31,420 bases of DNA from Cacconaster sp045601245 (lineage in GTDB: Bacteria; Bacteroidota; Bacteroidia; Bacteroidales; UBA932), in assembly GCA_045601245.1 (NCBI GenBank), contig JAZRZH010000034.1:1-31420 (forward strand), written 5' to 3'. Made by a program: the position numbers and the translations under genes. Below are positions 7,720-15,503 of this stretch, one piece after another (the stretch's first letter is position 1; every line of letters begins with the position of its first letter). The notes under the pieces were generated by a model. It was not told the origin of the DNA and ran no database searches. It saw nothing but the letters and a program-made list of their open reading frames with translations.

Positions 7720-8964
7720 TCAGTATTGTTTGGAGAGTGTAGCGCCCGGGAAATAGTGGGCGAGGATTTCGGAATATGAATAGCCGCGGTCACCCATCAC
7801 GGCAGCGCCTATCTGGCACAATCCGACTCCGTGACCCCAACCGTGACCGCTGAGGATGATATTGTCTCCGTCATACGAAACATTGAATGCAGAACTCTTG
7901 AGATGGCTTTCGGAGAGCCAGCGGCGGATAAGAAGCTCCTTGCCGATGACAAGGGCCTTCTTTGAACCGACAATCTCCAGTTCTATGATCCTGCCTGACG
8001 GACCGCGGCGGAGCGGGATGAGTTCGCTGATTTCGCCGAAATCGATGCCGCTGCGACGACGGACAAGGTCCGAAAGCGCATCGCGGGTATAGGAGACCTT
8101 CCATTCGTAGAAATCCATCGTCTCAAGGTCATAATCATTGAGCACGTGGGCCAGCAGACGCCTCTCCCGCGTCTTGCAGAACGGGTCGGCGCCGGGAGAA
8201 GGGGCATCCTCGAAACTCTGAAGATACGGGTAGTCCCTGTTTTCCCAGCAGGAGCTGAAGCGCTCCGTGACGCCACCGCAGCACTTCGAGAAGCGGGCGT
8301 CGCAGATCTGTCCGTCATATGTCAGAACTTCGCCCCAGGTGGCGCGGATCACTTCGTCCACCTTCGCCGCAGCGACACGTCCGAGCCCCTGATAGCGCTG
8401 GCAGTGATCATCCGCGCATACGTCGAAATTGCGGTGATCCTCACGGTCCCACCATCTGATGAGCCGTCCGTCCGCCTCCACGGGCTCTTCCCGCGGCAGG
8501 CTCTTCTCCTTCTTGCGTATCTGTGCCAGGATCCACGAGCGGGAAATCACGGCGTGCGCTTTCAGGAACTCCGCCGGCGCGGAGGATTTCATTTCCGATG
8601 AAATGACGCTCCTTAGATAATCCTCGATGCCTATGAGATTGACGGCGGTGATCCTGCCCTCCTCGACGATGAACTTGAGGCTGCCGGCGAAGCGCTGGGT
8701 CTCCTTGCGTTCCCAATGGAACTCCACCCCTATCGTGACGTCGTCCAGAGCGAATACGGCGTCAGAAAAGTCTTCGCACGGATTGCCGCAGGAGAAAGTA
8801 AGGGTGTCATAAAGCCCGCCGTCGAAAGAAATCCTGCCGTCCGAATATTCCACATTCTGCGGCCCCGAATAAGTCCTGCCGTCAAACGCACAGGGTTTCA
8901 GGAGATTGAAGGAGATGGCGGATGCGGAGCATATTCCGACGGAGAGTTCTTCCTGCGGTTTCAT
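7720..8964 (-). CDS. SpoIID/LytB-domain protein without a signal peptide
   Basis: A 414-residue SpoIID/LytB family protein. SpoIID is a lytic transglycosylase acting on denuded glycan strands; LytB is an amidase enhancer. Family blocks are present: IGIEDYLRSVISSEM (about 111-125, with Glu124 at the position of the SpoIID catalytic glutamate), LKAHAVISRSW (134-144), and the C-terminal SGHGWGHGVGLCQIGA (372-387). Internal conserved segments include ADDHCQRYQG (184-193) and a CCGG pair (228-231). The N-terminus MKPQEELSVGICSAS is polar with no export signal, odd for a peptidoglycan enzyme. The start overlaps the GT2 stop by 4 bases (ATGA), indicating translational coupling. It could be cytoplasmic and act on recycled fragments, or be exported by an unrecognised route. 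Confidence 0.85.
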   Translation of the reverse strand: MKPQEELSVGICSASAISFNLLKPCAFDGRTYSGPQNVEYSDGRISFDGGLYDTLTFSCGNPCEDFSDAVFALDDVTIGVEFHWERKETQRFAGSLKFIVEEGRITAVNLIGIEDYLRSVISSEMKSSAPAEFLKAHAVISRSWILAQIRKKEKSLPREEPVEADGRLIRWWDREDHRNFDVCADDHCQRYQGLGRVAAAKVDEVIRATWGEVLTYDGQICDARFSKCCGGVTERFSSCWENRDYPYLQSFEDAPSPGADPFCKTRERRLLAHVLNDYDLETMDFYEWKVSYTRDALSDLVRRRSGIDFGEISELIPLRRGPSGRIIELEIVGSKKALVIGKELLIRRWLSESHLKSSAFNVSYDGDNIILSGHGWGHGVGLCQIGAAVMGDRGYSYSEILAHYFPGATLSKQY

Positions 8965-10421
8965 TTCGATGAATTCAATGCTATGCGGGCCTGAAGTTCC
9001 CAGGTACGTATCTTATCCTTGTAGAAATTGTTCGCATTGACCTTGTCAATCTCGAGAGCCGCATCGGAATTGCCCTCCCATCGGCGGCAGTTGTAGATGA
9101 CGTCATATATGCGTCCTATCTGGTATTCCCTGCTGATGCGGAGCCCTACGGCATAGTCCTCCCCATACTTGGTGGTCGGGAAATTGAATGTGCGCAGAAG
9201 CGGCGCATAGAATCCGCGCGGAGCTCCCAGGCCGTTGATGCGCAGGGCATTGTTGCGGCCGTTTTCAGGAGTCCATTCCCGGTGGTCTATGATTCCCGGA
9301 GGCAGGGTGTTCATATTGAAATCAGTCATCCTGTAAGTGCCGACCACCATCGCGCATTTCTGCCCGTAGAAGGCGGCAACGAACTTGCTGACCGTATTTT
9401 CATCATAATAGACATCGTCGGAGTCCAGCTGGAGCGCAAACCTGCCGCACTTCGGATGGTGCAGTGCGACGTTCCAGTTGCCGCCGATAGCGTGATATGT
9501 GGTGTCCTGGGCGATGTAGATGAGCTTTTCGTCACCGAGAAAACTCTTTATGACGTCAACGCTTCCGTCAGTGGAGTTGTCGTCCACTACAATAACGTTG
9601 TATTTGAAATCTGTCTTCTGATTGAGCGCGGAGGCGATGGCATCGCCCACGGTACGCACCCTGTTCCTGCAGGGGATTATCACGGACGCCTCATATTCGC
9701 AAGGGTCGTCTGCAAACTCGATCTGCTTGAAAACGGGCTCGAGATAGCCGCCTACCGCTTTCAGATGGTCCGTGCAGGCCTGCTCCATCTCGATCTGCAC
9801 CGCACGGTTCTTCGGATCGACATAATCAAACATCTTTTCACCGCTCTTGCGGGTATCCGTCTCCACGTCATAATATGAGAATTCATTGATATGAAGCAGT
9901 TCCCCTTTCTGCGAAACCCTCAGGCGGAGGTCATACATCCCGGCATACGCGAAATCGCGCGTCATCCCTGCGACAGCCTCACGCAACGCGGATGACCGGT
10001 AGAGCAGCAGCGAGCCGAAGTCGAAATCATCGCGCAGCGAGCCCTTCTGGCAGTCAATCTTCGGCGCAGGGGTCTCGATATCACCTACTTTGTAGAAATG
10101 GTCCGAGTATGCCATTGCGGCGCCCGTATCATCCATCAGGGAAACCATCCTCTCAAGTGCGAAAAGTATGAAGCCGAGCGAAGTATATTTGGTGAAAATC
10201 AGGGAATAGTCAGTCTCCGAACGGGCTGCTATGGCCCGCACGGCAGCCGTCGAATTGAGTCCCGGCACGGAAATCACCCGACAGCCGAGGGCTTCGTCGC
10301 ACGGCTCCCCGCAGTTGAGCAGGAATATCTCATTGACCGGAGCCTGGGCGCGCAGGGCGCTGACCGTGGCTGCGGCCTGTTCCCGATCGCGGAAAGGTAT
10401 GAAGCAGTTTATTCTGGCCAT
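8961..10421 (-). CDS. Tandem GT-A protein: degenerate N-terminal domain plus active-looking GT2 domain
   Basis: A 486-residue cytoplasmic protein with two glycosyltransferase-like halves. The C-terminal half (about 243-450) is a standard GT2 domain: EASVIIPCRNRVRTVGDAI, VIVVDDNSTDGS (Asp280-Asp281), the metal-binding DSDD at 333-336 and the acceptor-side GED at 420-422. The N-terminal half (1-235) keeps the GT-A outline (INCFIPFRDRE, AYSDHF near 104-109, DDFDFGSLLLYR at 131-142, YDLRLRVS at 163-170). Where a DxD should sit it has FTKYT (76-80), so it is probably non-catalytic. There is one base between the tsaC stop and its ATG, and it overlaps the SpoIID-like gene by 4 bases. Acceptor and donor are unknown; context suggests cell-envelope glycan. 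Confidence 0.8.
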   Translation of the reverse strand: MARINCFIPFRDREQAAATVSALRAQAPVNEIFLLNCGEPCDEALGCRVISVPGLNSTAAVRAIAARSETDYSLIFTKYTSLGFILFALERMVSLMDDTGAAMAYSDHFYKVGDIETPAPKIDCQKGSLRDDFDFGSLLLYRSSALREAVAGMTRDFAYAGMYDLRLRVSQKGELLHINEFSYYDVETDTRKSGEKMFDYVDPKNRAVQIEMEQACTDHLKAVGGYLEPVFKQIEFADDPCEYEASVIIPCRNRVRTVGDAIASALNQKTDFKYNVIVVDDNSTDGSVDVIKSFLGDEKLIYIAQDTTYHAIGGNWNVALHHPKCGRFALQLDSDDVYYDENTVSKFVAAFYGQKCAMVVGTYRMTDFNMNTLPPGIIDHREWTPENGRNNALRINGLGAPRGFYAPLLRTFNFPTTKYGEDYAVGLRISREYQIGRIYDVIYNCRRWEGNSDAALEIDKVNANNFYKDKIRTWELQARIALNSSK

Positions 10422-10422
10422 G

Positions 10423-11010
10423 CTATTGTCTGATAATCTCTATCTCATTGTGAAGTCCGACCTTGATGATCTGCGAGGCCTCTCCAGTAGAGCCTTCTTC
10501 AAGATAAGGGTCCACTACATAGTCCACACCCTCGATGATCTCCACCGGGATATCCTCGTAAGATGCAGGAGCCGGCTGACCGGAGATATTCGCGGAAGTG
10601 GATACTACCGGTTTGTGGAACTTGCGGATCATCCGGACACAGAAATCGCTCTTCGGAATGCGTATTCCCACGGAGCCGTCCTCCGCGATGACGTTATCCG
10701 CGAGGCCAGTCGCTCCCGGATAGATAATAGTCATCGGCTTGTCATTGACTTCGATGAGGTTGATGGCCGTCTCCGGAATCTCCTTAACATACTTGCCGAT
10801 CATATCCGCATCGGAGACGAGGGTCACCAGGCTCTTGCTCTCAGAGCGCTGCTTGAGTTCATACACCCTTGCCACAGCATCGGCATTGGTGGCATCGCAT
10901 CCTATGCCCCAGATGGTATCGGTAGGATAAAGGATGACACCGCCATCCTTGAGGACCTTGACAGCTGCTTCGATCTCGGAAGCGTCTATCTCTTCAATTT
11001 CTTCGTTCAT
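10423..11010 (-). CDS. tsaC: L-threonylcarbamoyladenylate synthase (TsaC/YrdC type)
   Basis: A 195-residue YrdC-domain protein that makes threonylcarbamoyl-AMP from threonine, bicarbonate and ATP, the first step of the t6A37 modification of ANN-decoding tRNAs. Motifs: ILYPTDTIWGIGCDA (26-40), the KxRxxxK signature (Lys53, Arg55, Lys59) and VSTSANISG (136-144). It lacks the extra C-terminal Sua5 domain, so it is the short form. Its ATG shares one base with the rhomboid stop (TGATG) and its TAG is followed one base later by the glycosyltransferase ATG, so it sits firmly inside the operon. Confidence 0.92.
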   Translation of the reverse strand: MNEEIEEIDASEIEAAVKVLKDGGVILYPTDTIWGIGCDATNADAVARVYELKQRSESKSLVTLVSDADMIGKYVKEIPETAINLIEVNDKPMTIIYPGATGLADNVIAEDGSVGIRIPKSDFCVRMIRKFHKPVVSTSANISGQPAPASYEDIPVEIIEGVDYVVDPYLEEGSTGEASQIIKVGLHNEIEIIRQ

Positions 11011-11672
11011 CAGTTATAATTGTACATTTTATTGTTTTTCTTCCAGATAAGGATGAGTATCAGGCCGAAGAGCATTCCGCCGAGATGGGCGAAGTGCGCT
11101 ATATTGTCACCCCCGTTGAGACCCGTGAGCAGCTCGATGATGCAGAAGATGACTGCCATCCACTTGGCTTTGAGCGGAAAGAACGGGAAGATGAACAGAC
11201 GGAATTCCGCCTCCGGAAAGAGCATTGCGAAGCCGAGCAGCAGGCCGTAGATGGCACCTGACGCGCCCACCGTAGGAATGCGCATCAGCAGCGCAGCATT
11301 CGCAGGGTCGTTCATTATCTGAAGGTGCATCACCAGATTGTGGCAGAGCGCCGCACCGATGCCGGTCACGAAGAAGAAGATCAGGAACTTTCTGCTGCCC
11401 CAGATATTCTCAAGCGCGGTACCGAAAAGCACGAGCGAATACATATTGAAGAAAATATGCCAGAATCCTCCGTGCATGAACATATGGCTCACCAGCTGGT
11501 ATGGTCTGAAGAAAGGCGAGCCGAAGGAGAACAGGGCGAACTTCTCGTAGGCTGGGTCTCCGATAATCTGGCTTGCGATAAAAAATATCACATTTATGAT
11601 CAGCAGGTTGCGGACAGCCGGTGTCATATTGGCCAGGAAGCCGCCGCGGCCTGAATTGTCAAAATAACTCAT
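11010..11672 (-). CDS. Rhomboid family intramembrane serine protease
   Basis: A 220-residue polytopic membrane protein with about six membrane helices. It has all the catalytic hallmarks: WHIFFNM (71-77) with the HxxxN of helix 2, GASGAIYG (136-143) with nucleophile Ser138, and AHFAHLGGMLFG (192-203) with catalytic His196. Rhomboids cleave single-pass membrane substrates inside the bilayer; no substrate can be named here. It overlaps mutL by 4 bases and tsaC by 1 base. The lysine/asparagine-rich tail (KKNNKMYNYN) is short, and no extra cytoplasmic domain is fused. Confidence 0.93.
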   Translation of the reverse strand: MSYFDNSGRGGFLANMTPAVRNLLIINVIFFIASQIIGDPAYEKFALFSFGSPFFRPYQLVSHMFMHGGFWHIFFNMYSLVLFGTALENIWGSRKFLIFFFVTGIGAALCHNLVMHLQIMNDPANAALLMRIPTVGASGAIYGLLLGFAMLFPEAEFRLFIFPFFPLKAKWMAVIFCIIELLTGLNGGDNIAHFAHLGGMLFGLILILIWKKNNKMYNYN

Positions 11673-13459
11673 AACCTCTTGTCAATATCTTCTGTTGTAA
11701 TGTATGTGACCACCTTCCGCCCGTCAGGAGTCGTGCCGGGGCAGCGGCAATCCGCCAGCTGTGCCGTCAACAATCGTGCCTCCGCTTCGGAAATGGAACC
11801 TGTGCGCATTCTGGCAGCCGACTTTGCCATTCCGGCAGCCAGGACGTACTGATAGTCATCAGCGGGGTCGTCATCCCTCAGCGCAGCGACCATATCATCG
11901 ATTCCGCGTCTCACACTCTCCTCATCCGGGCAGAACCCTTCCGGAAGGCCATATACCACAATGGAACTGTCGCCGAAATCCCGCACGTCGAAGCCAAGCT
12001 TTGACAGCCGTTCCAATTCCTCCATTACGGTCGCATAATCCGCAGGATTGAGCTTGAGCGTCACCGGGAAAAGGGACTGCTGCGTCACAGGCTGCTCTTC
12101 TGCCACGCAGGACTGATATCTTTCGAAGAATATGCGCTCCCTTGCGCGGGAAATACTAATGACCGAAAGACCGCGTTCTGACTTTGACACTATGTATTTG
12201 CCATCCAGCACTATCACAGGCTGACCGGCCTCGGGATTCTCGTCCCTGAAGAGCCGTTCATAGCCGCCGACAGACTGCTGCGGCACGTCGAACGCGGAGA
12301 CCGCATCGGAATCAGGCTGATAATTGCCTCTTGAAAGCCTGCCCTCCATCTCGAAAGGGTTGAAGAGCGGATCATAGTCCACCTTTGGAGGGGCGGTATA
12401 CCCACCTCGCACAGCGGACTGTATGGTCGGTATCTCGGGAGCCCCCTTCATATCGAAATCGATGCTTGGCGTAAAGGAGTTGCGGCCAAGGCCTTCACGG
12501 ACTGAAGCTTTAAGAATATCAAATACCATAGCTTCATCCTCAAACTTGACCTCCGTCTTGGCCGGATGGACATTGACGTCCACCCTGTCCGGAGCCGTCT
12601 CGAGATAGATGAAATAACTCGGCGTATATCCCTCCGGAATCAGTTTCTCATACGGCAGACAGACCGCTTTGTTGAAATATGGCGAGCGGAAATATCTTCC
12701 GTTGATGAAAAGATACTGGTATCCGAGTGTCTTGCGGGCATCCTCAGGCGCTCCTATCCAGCCCTTCACGTTGATTATCGAGGTCTCTGTCGTGATCGGG
12801 ACCAGTTCCTTTGTGAGGTCACCGCCGAAAAGATCGCGGATCCTGCGGGCCTCGCCGGCGACGGAGCGCAGGTTATATATATCCTTCCCGTTTGAAATGA
12901 GCCGCATCGCTATTCCGGGTCGGGTCAAAGCCACACGGGTGAATTCGGAAATGATATGCTTCAGTTCGGCGCTGTCACTCTTGAGAAATTTCCTGCGTGC
13001 AGGAACATTGTAGAAAAGGTTGCGAATCTCGAAATTGGAGCCCTGTGGTGTGGATACAGGTTCGGTGGACAATATCTGTGACGCCGCCACCGAAACCCTG
13101 GTGCCTACCGGTTCACCGGTGCGGCGGGTTCGCAGGGTGACCTCGGCCACCGCAGCGACAGAAGCCAACGCCTCTCCGCGGAACCCGAAGGTCGAGATTG
13201 CATCCAGATCCGCTGCCTCAGCTATCTTGGAAGTGGCGTGACGCTCGAAGCAGAGCTCCGCCTCGTCGGCGGTCATTCCGCAACCGTCATCTATTACCTG
13301 TATCAGGGTGCGGCCGGCATCGATAACAGATACCGTCACGCTCTGCGCTCCGGCATCCACTGCATTCTCCACAAGTTCCTTGACCACGGATGCAGGCCGG
13401 CTCACCACCTCTCCGGCAGCGATCAGATTGGAAATATGTTCGGGCAGAACCTTCAGCAT
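11669..13459 (-). CDS. mutL: DNA mismatch repair protein MutL
   Basis: A 596-residue MutL. The N-terminal GHKL ATPase is intact: KELVENAVDAG (27-37, with catalytic Glu31 and Asn32), IDDGCGM (56-62), FERHATSK (71-78), FGFRGEAL (91-98) and NVPARRKFLKS (151-161). The transducer domain ends near DRVDVNVHPAKTEVKF (291-306), a variable linker spans about 320-410 and a dimerisation domain follows. The position where endonuclease-type MutL has DQHAxxE instead reads ISISRARERIFFERY (434-448), and the C-terminal zinc-binding motifs are also altered (CRCPGTTPDGRKV, 571-583). Nicking activity is therefore doubtful. One base separates its start from the upstream small gene. Confidence 0.95.
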   Translation of the reverse strand: MLKVLPEHISNLIAAGEVVSRPASVVKELVENAVDAGAQSVTVSVIDAGRTLIQVIDDGCGMTADEAELCFERHATSKIAEAADLDAISTFGFRGEALASVAAVAEVTLRTRRTGEPVGTRVSVAASQILSTEPVSTPQGSNFEIRNLFYNVPARRKFLKSDSAELKHIISEFTRVALTRPGIAMRLISNGKDIYNLRSVAGEARRIRDLFGGDLTKELVPITTETSIINVKGWIGAPEDARKTLGYQYLFINGRYFRSPYFNKAVCLPYEKLIPEGYTPSYFIYLETAPDRVDVNVHPAKTEVKFEDEAMVFDILKASVREGLGRNSFTPSIDFDMKGAPEIPTIQSAVRGGYTAPPKVDYDPLFNPFEMEGRLSRGNYQPDSDAVSAFDVPQQSVGGYERLFRDENPEAGQPVIVLDGKYIVSKSERGLSVISISRARERIFFERYQSCVAEEQPVTQQSLFPVTLKLNPADYATVMEELERLSKLGFDVRDFGDSSIVVYGLPEGFCPDEESVRRGIDDMVAALRDDDPADDYQYVLAAGMAKSAARMRTGSISEAEARLLTAQLADCRCPGTTPDGRKVVTYITTEDIDKRL

Positions 13460-13460
13460 A

Positions 13461-13823
13461 TTACTTTATCAGCTTGACGAGTCCGTCAGAAAGGTAATAT
13501 GCGACGACTATCGCAGCCAGAATGGTAATCAGGTTGAAAATGGTCTTGAGCTTCTGGTTGCCTTCGCGTTTGCGTCCCTCTTCGATACTGCGTGTAAAGG
13601 CACCGCGGATATTCTTGCCGGGCACATAGCCGGGAGTGGTTGCCGCGCCTTTTTCAGCATTCTCGGCAGCCAGTTCCTCCTCAGCCCTTTTCATTCCGTC
13701 CGGGGTCTTGCCGTACTTTTCGTACAGCTGTTCGAGGCGCTCTTTCTGCGGATCGTAGTATTTCGGTTCATAGTGGAACTCCTTGTGTTCCGGAGTCGGG
13801 AAAAAGGTGAATCTGATTGCCAT
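13461..13823 (-). CDS. Small conserved-type membrane protein, function unknown
   Basis: A 120-residue protein that is mostly charged and then has a single C-terminal membrane helix (about 95-113, FNLITILAAIVVAYYLSDG) with a short lysine-containing tail, so it is probably tail-anchored in the inner membrane. The soluble part carries a predicted helical stretch rich in Glu/Lys (about 25-60). No enzyme motif is visible. It is the first gene of the long minus-strand operon: a well-formed promoter lies just upstream and mutL starts one base after its stop. Similar small proteins beside mutL occur in other Bacteroidetes as far as recalled, but no function is known. Confidence 0.75.
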   Translation of the reverse strand: MAIRFTFFPTPEHKEFHYEPKYYDPQKERLEQLYEKYGKTPDGMKRAEEELAAENAEKGAATTPGYVPGKNIRGAFTRSIEEGRKREGNQKLKTIFNLITILAAIVVAYYLSDGLVKLIK

Positions 13824-13841
13824 ATCGCTTGATTTAACTTA

Positions 13842-13871
13842 CAAATTTAATCATTTCTTCTTTGGTAACAA
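13842..13871 (-). promoter_or_regulatory. Promoter of the eight-gene mutL-rhomboid-tsaC-cell-wall operon
   Basis: On the minus strand TTG (plus 13871-13869) is followed by exactly 19 bases and TAAATTTG (plus 13849-13842), a full Bacteroidetes -33/-7 match. The predicted start near 13835 leaves about 11 bases before the ATG at 13823. The -33 element lies inside the 3' end of the upstream FrhB-like gene, and no terminator separates them, so read-through is also possible. Confidence 0.65.
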
Positions 13872-14942
13872 TGCCTCCTCTATCTCATCGAGAGTGTGTG
13901 AAAGCAGGAAATCATAGATACCTGTCCTGTTTTCAGGCCGCTCCGAAGGGGCTCTCAGCTGCGCATTTCCCGCAACGGCCTCCGACAATGTCCTGGCGCA
14001 CGAGAAGAAAGTCCCGTCGAGCATTGAGAACTGCCCGTCACCCACAGGAGTATTGACCATCACGAGCGAGCATCCCCGCGAAGTATCGTAGTCAAACGGC
14101 TCTTCCGCTCCTATCTCCCAGAAATCCGCAATCGTGATATCGCTCACCCTCTCCGCGCAGGCATAAGGGCAGCGGTAGCACGATTCGCGGTGCAGAAGAT
14201 TCTTCAGGAACAATTTTGTATAAATGCTGTCGTGGCCGCGCAGAGGGACCCGCTCCCCGCCCACCACAGCATTCGGAATTGCATTCCACGCCTCAAGCGT
14301 CCGGAACTGGAACGAGCGCTCCTCCATATCCGGGTAGCGTTTCTTCAGCCCTTCGAGATAATGATGGAAGAACTTTACAGACGGCACTCCGTGACATACG
14401 ATATCCACCAGGACAAGGCCCTCGCAATGCCCGAAAACAGAACGCAGCCCCGCGACCTGGCACGGAGTCCCGCTGAAGAGCACCTTGCGGCCCTGGGAGA
14501 GATACATCTCAATCAGGGCGTATGTATTTCCAATCTCGCTCTGGGCGTACTTCGACCCCTGCATCTGAGCGAGAAGACGAACATCGTCGACACCGATATG
14601 GCGTATCACCAGGTCATCGCAAAGCACGGCGCCGAACACCACGCCGCCCTGCTGGATCATCGACTCCGCAAGACTGTAAAACGCCCCGCCCGATGAGCTG
14701 GTAGTCCTTATGATCTCATCCCTGCTCCAGCCGGCATAGGTTGCAGCAGGTCTGACCGCAGCCACAGGTGAACTGCTCGGACAGGCGGACACGCACCTGC
14801 CGCAGTCGATGCAGAGACGGTCATCTATTGAAGGATAAAGGAACCCTTCGGATGAGGGCTTCAACGAAATGCATTCCTGCGGACAGACGGCGGCACAGGC
14901 GCCACAGCCGGTGCACAATTCCATTTGGCATATTGTCTCCAT
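13851..14942 (-). CDS. FrhB/FdhB-like iron-sulfur oxidoreductase (coenzyme F420 hydrogenase beta-subunit family)
   Basis: A 363-residue soluble protein. The N-terminus holds two 4Fe-4S clusters: Cys10-13-16-20 (CTGCGACAAVC) and Cys44-47-50-54 (CIDCGRCVSAC). FrhB N- and C-terminal domains follow (about 70-345), with the family blocks SSSGGAFYSLAE, LFSGTPCQVAGL, LVDIVCHGVPS and a further Cys cluster in CYRCPYACAERVSDITIADFW. Such proteins are usually found beside polysaccharide pyruvyl-transferase genes in exopolysaccharide loci, or act as flavin-dependent reductases; F420 itself is not expected in Bacteroidales. Here it stands alone, divergent from ispF. The ATG lies one base from the predicted transcription start, so the mRNA may be almost leaderless. 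Confidence 0.85.
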   Translation of the reverse strand: METICQMELCTGCGACAAVCPQECISLKPSSEGFLYPSIDDRLCIDCGRCVSACPSSSPVAAVRPAATYAGWSRDEIIRTTSSSGGAFYSLAESMIQQGGVVFGAVLCDDLVIRHIGVDDVRLLAQMQGSKYAQSEIGNTYALIEMYLSQGRKVLFSGTPCQVAGLRSVFGHCEGLVLVDIVCHGVPSVKFFHHYLEGLKKRYPDMEERSFQFRTLEAWNAIPNAVVGGERVPLRGHDSIYTKLFLKNLLHRESCYRCPYACAERVSDITIADFWEIGAEEPFDYDTSRGCSLVMVNTPVGDGQFSMLDGTFFSCARTLSEAVAGNAQLRAPSERPENRTGIYDFLLSHTLDEIEEALLPKKK

Positions 14943-14946
14943 AACC

Positions 14947-14990
14947 TTACAAACTTACGCAAAATCGCCCGAAAATATGTAAGTTTGTAA
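14947..14990. promoter_or_regulatory. Mirror-symmetric divergent promoter with 12-bp perfect inverted repeat
   Basis: TTACAAACTTAC (14947-14958) and its exact reverse complement GTAAGTTTGTAA (14979-14990) are separated by 20 bases. Each arm contains TAAGTTTG, a match to TAnnTTTG: at 14980-14987 for ispF and, on the minus strand, at 14957-14950 for the FrhB-like gene. Predicted starts are about 14994 and 14943, giving leaders of about 6 and 1 bases. No good TTG is seen at either -33 position, which suggests an activator or a repressor binding the repeat, or extended -7 use. Confidence 0.6.
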
Positions 14991-15000
14991 AAAATAGACT

Positions 15001-15477
15001 ATGGAATACAGAACAGGACTCGGATATGATATCCACAGACTGGAAGAAGGCCTCCCGCTGGTTCTCGGCGGGGTAAGAATCCCACACACAAAAGGATGTG
15101 TCGCCCACTCCGACGGCGACGCGCTGATTCACGCCCTTTGCGACGCGATGCTCGGAGCCCTTGCCCTCGGCGATATCGGGCAGCATTTCCCGGACAACTC
15201 GGATGAATTCAAAGGCATTGACAGCCGGATACTCCTGGCGAAAGTCAATGATATGATTGCCGCACGAGGATACCATCTTGTCAATGCGGATGTGATGCTT
15301 CTGCTTCAGAAGCCGAAGATTGCGCCCTATGTGCCGCAGATGAGGGAAGCTCTGGCCAAAGTACTCGGCGTCGGGATTGACCGGGTTTCCGTCAAGGCCA
15401 CGACCAATGAAGGCCTCGGCCCTATCGGCCACGAAGAGGGTGTGGCGGCATACGCCACAGTGCTGCTGGCAGACTGA
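15001..15477 (+). CDS. ispF: 2-C-methyl-D-erythritol 2,4-cyclodiphosphate synthase
   Basis: A 158-residue enzyme of the non-mevalonate isoprenoid pathway, converting CDP-methylerythritol 2-phosphate to the cyclodiphosphate with release of CMP; it works as a cytoplasmic trimer. The zinc ligands are visible as Asp10 and His12 in GYDIHRLEEG and His44 in DALIHALCDAMLGA. Other family blocks are GDIGQHFPD (57-65), VNADVMLLLQKPK (94-106) and the CDP-binding TTNEGLGPIGHEEG (134-147). Length is standard, with no fusion to IspD. It is monocistronic: own promoter at 14980-14987 and a strong terminator after its TGA. Confidence 0.97.
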   Translation: MEYRTGLGYDIHRLEEGLPLVLGGVRIPHTKGCVAHSDGDALIHALCDAMLGALALGDIGQHFPDNSDEFKGIDSRILLAKVNDMIAARGYHLVNADVMLLLQKPKIAPYVPQMREALAKVLGVGIDRVSVKATTNEGLGPIGHEEGVAAYATVLLAD

Positions 15478-15503
15478 TTTTCTTTTTCTTATTTATATCT
15501 ATA

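Noticed and set aside
10231..11019. Plus-strand frame of about 260 codons across tsaC and the glycosyltransferase start
   Set aside because: Both minus-strand genes have full family motifs here; the plus frame has none and no promoter.
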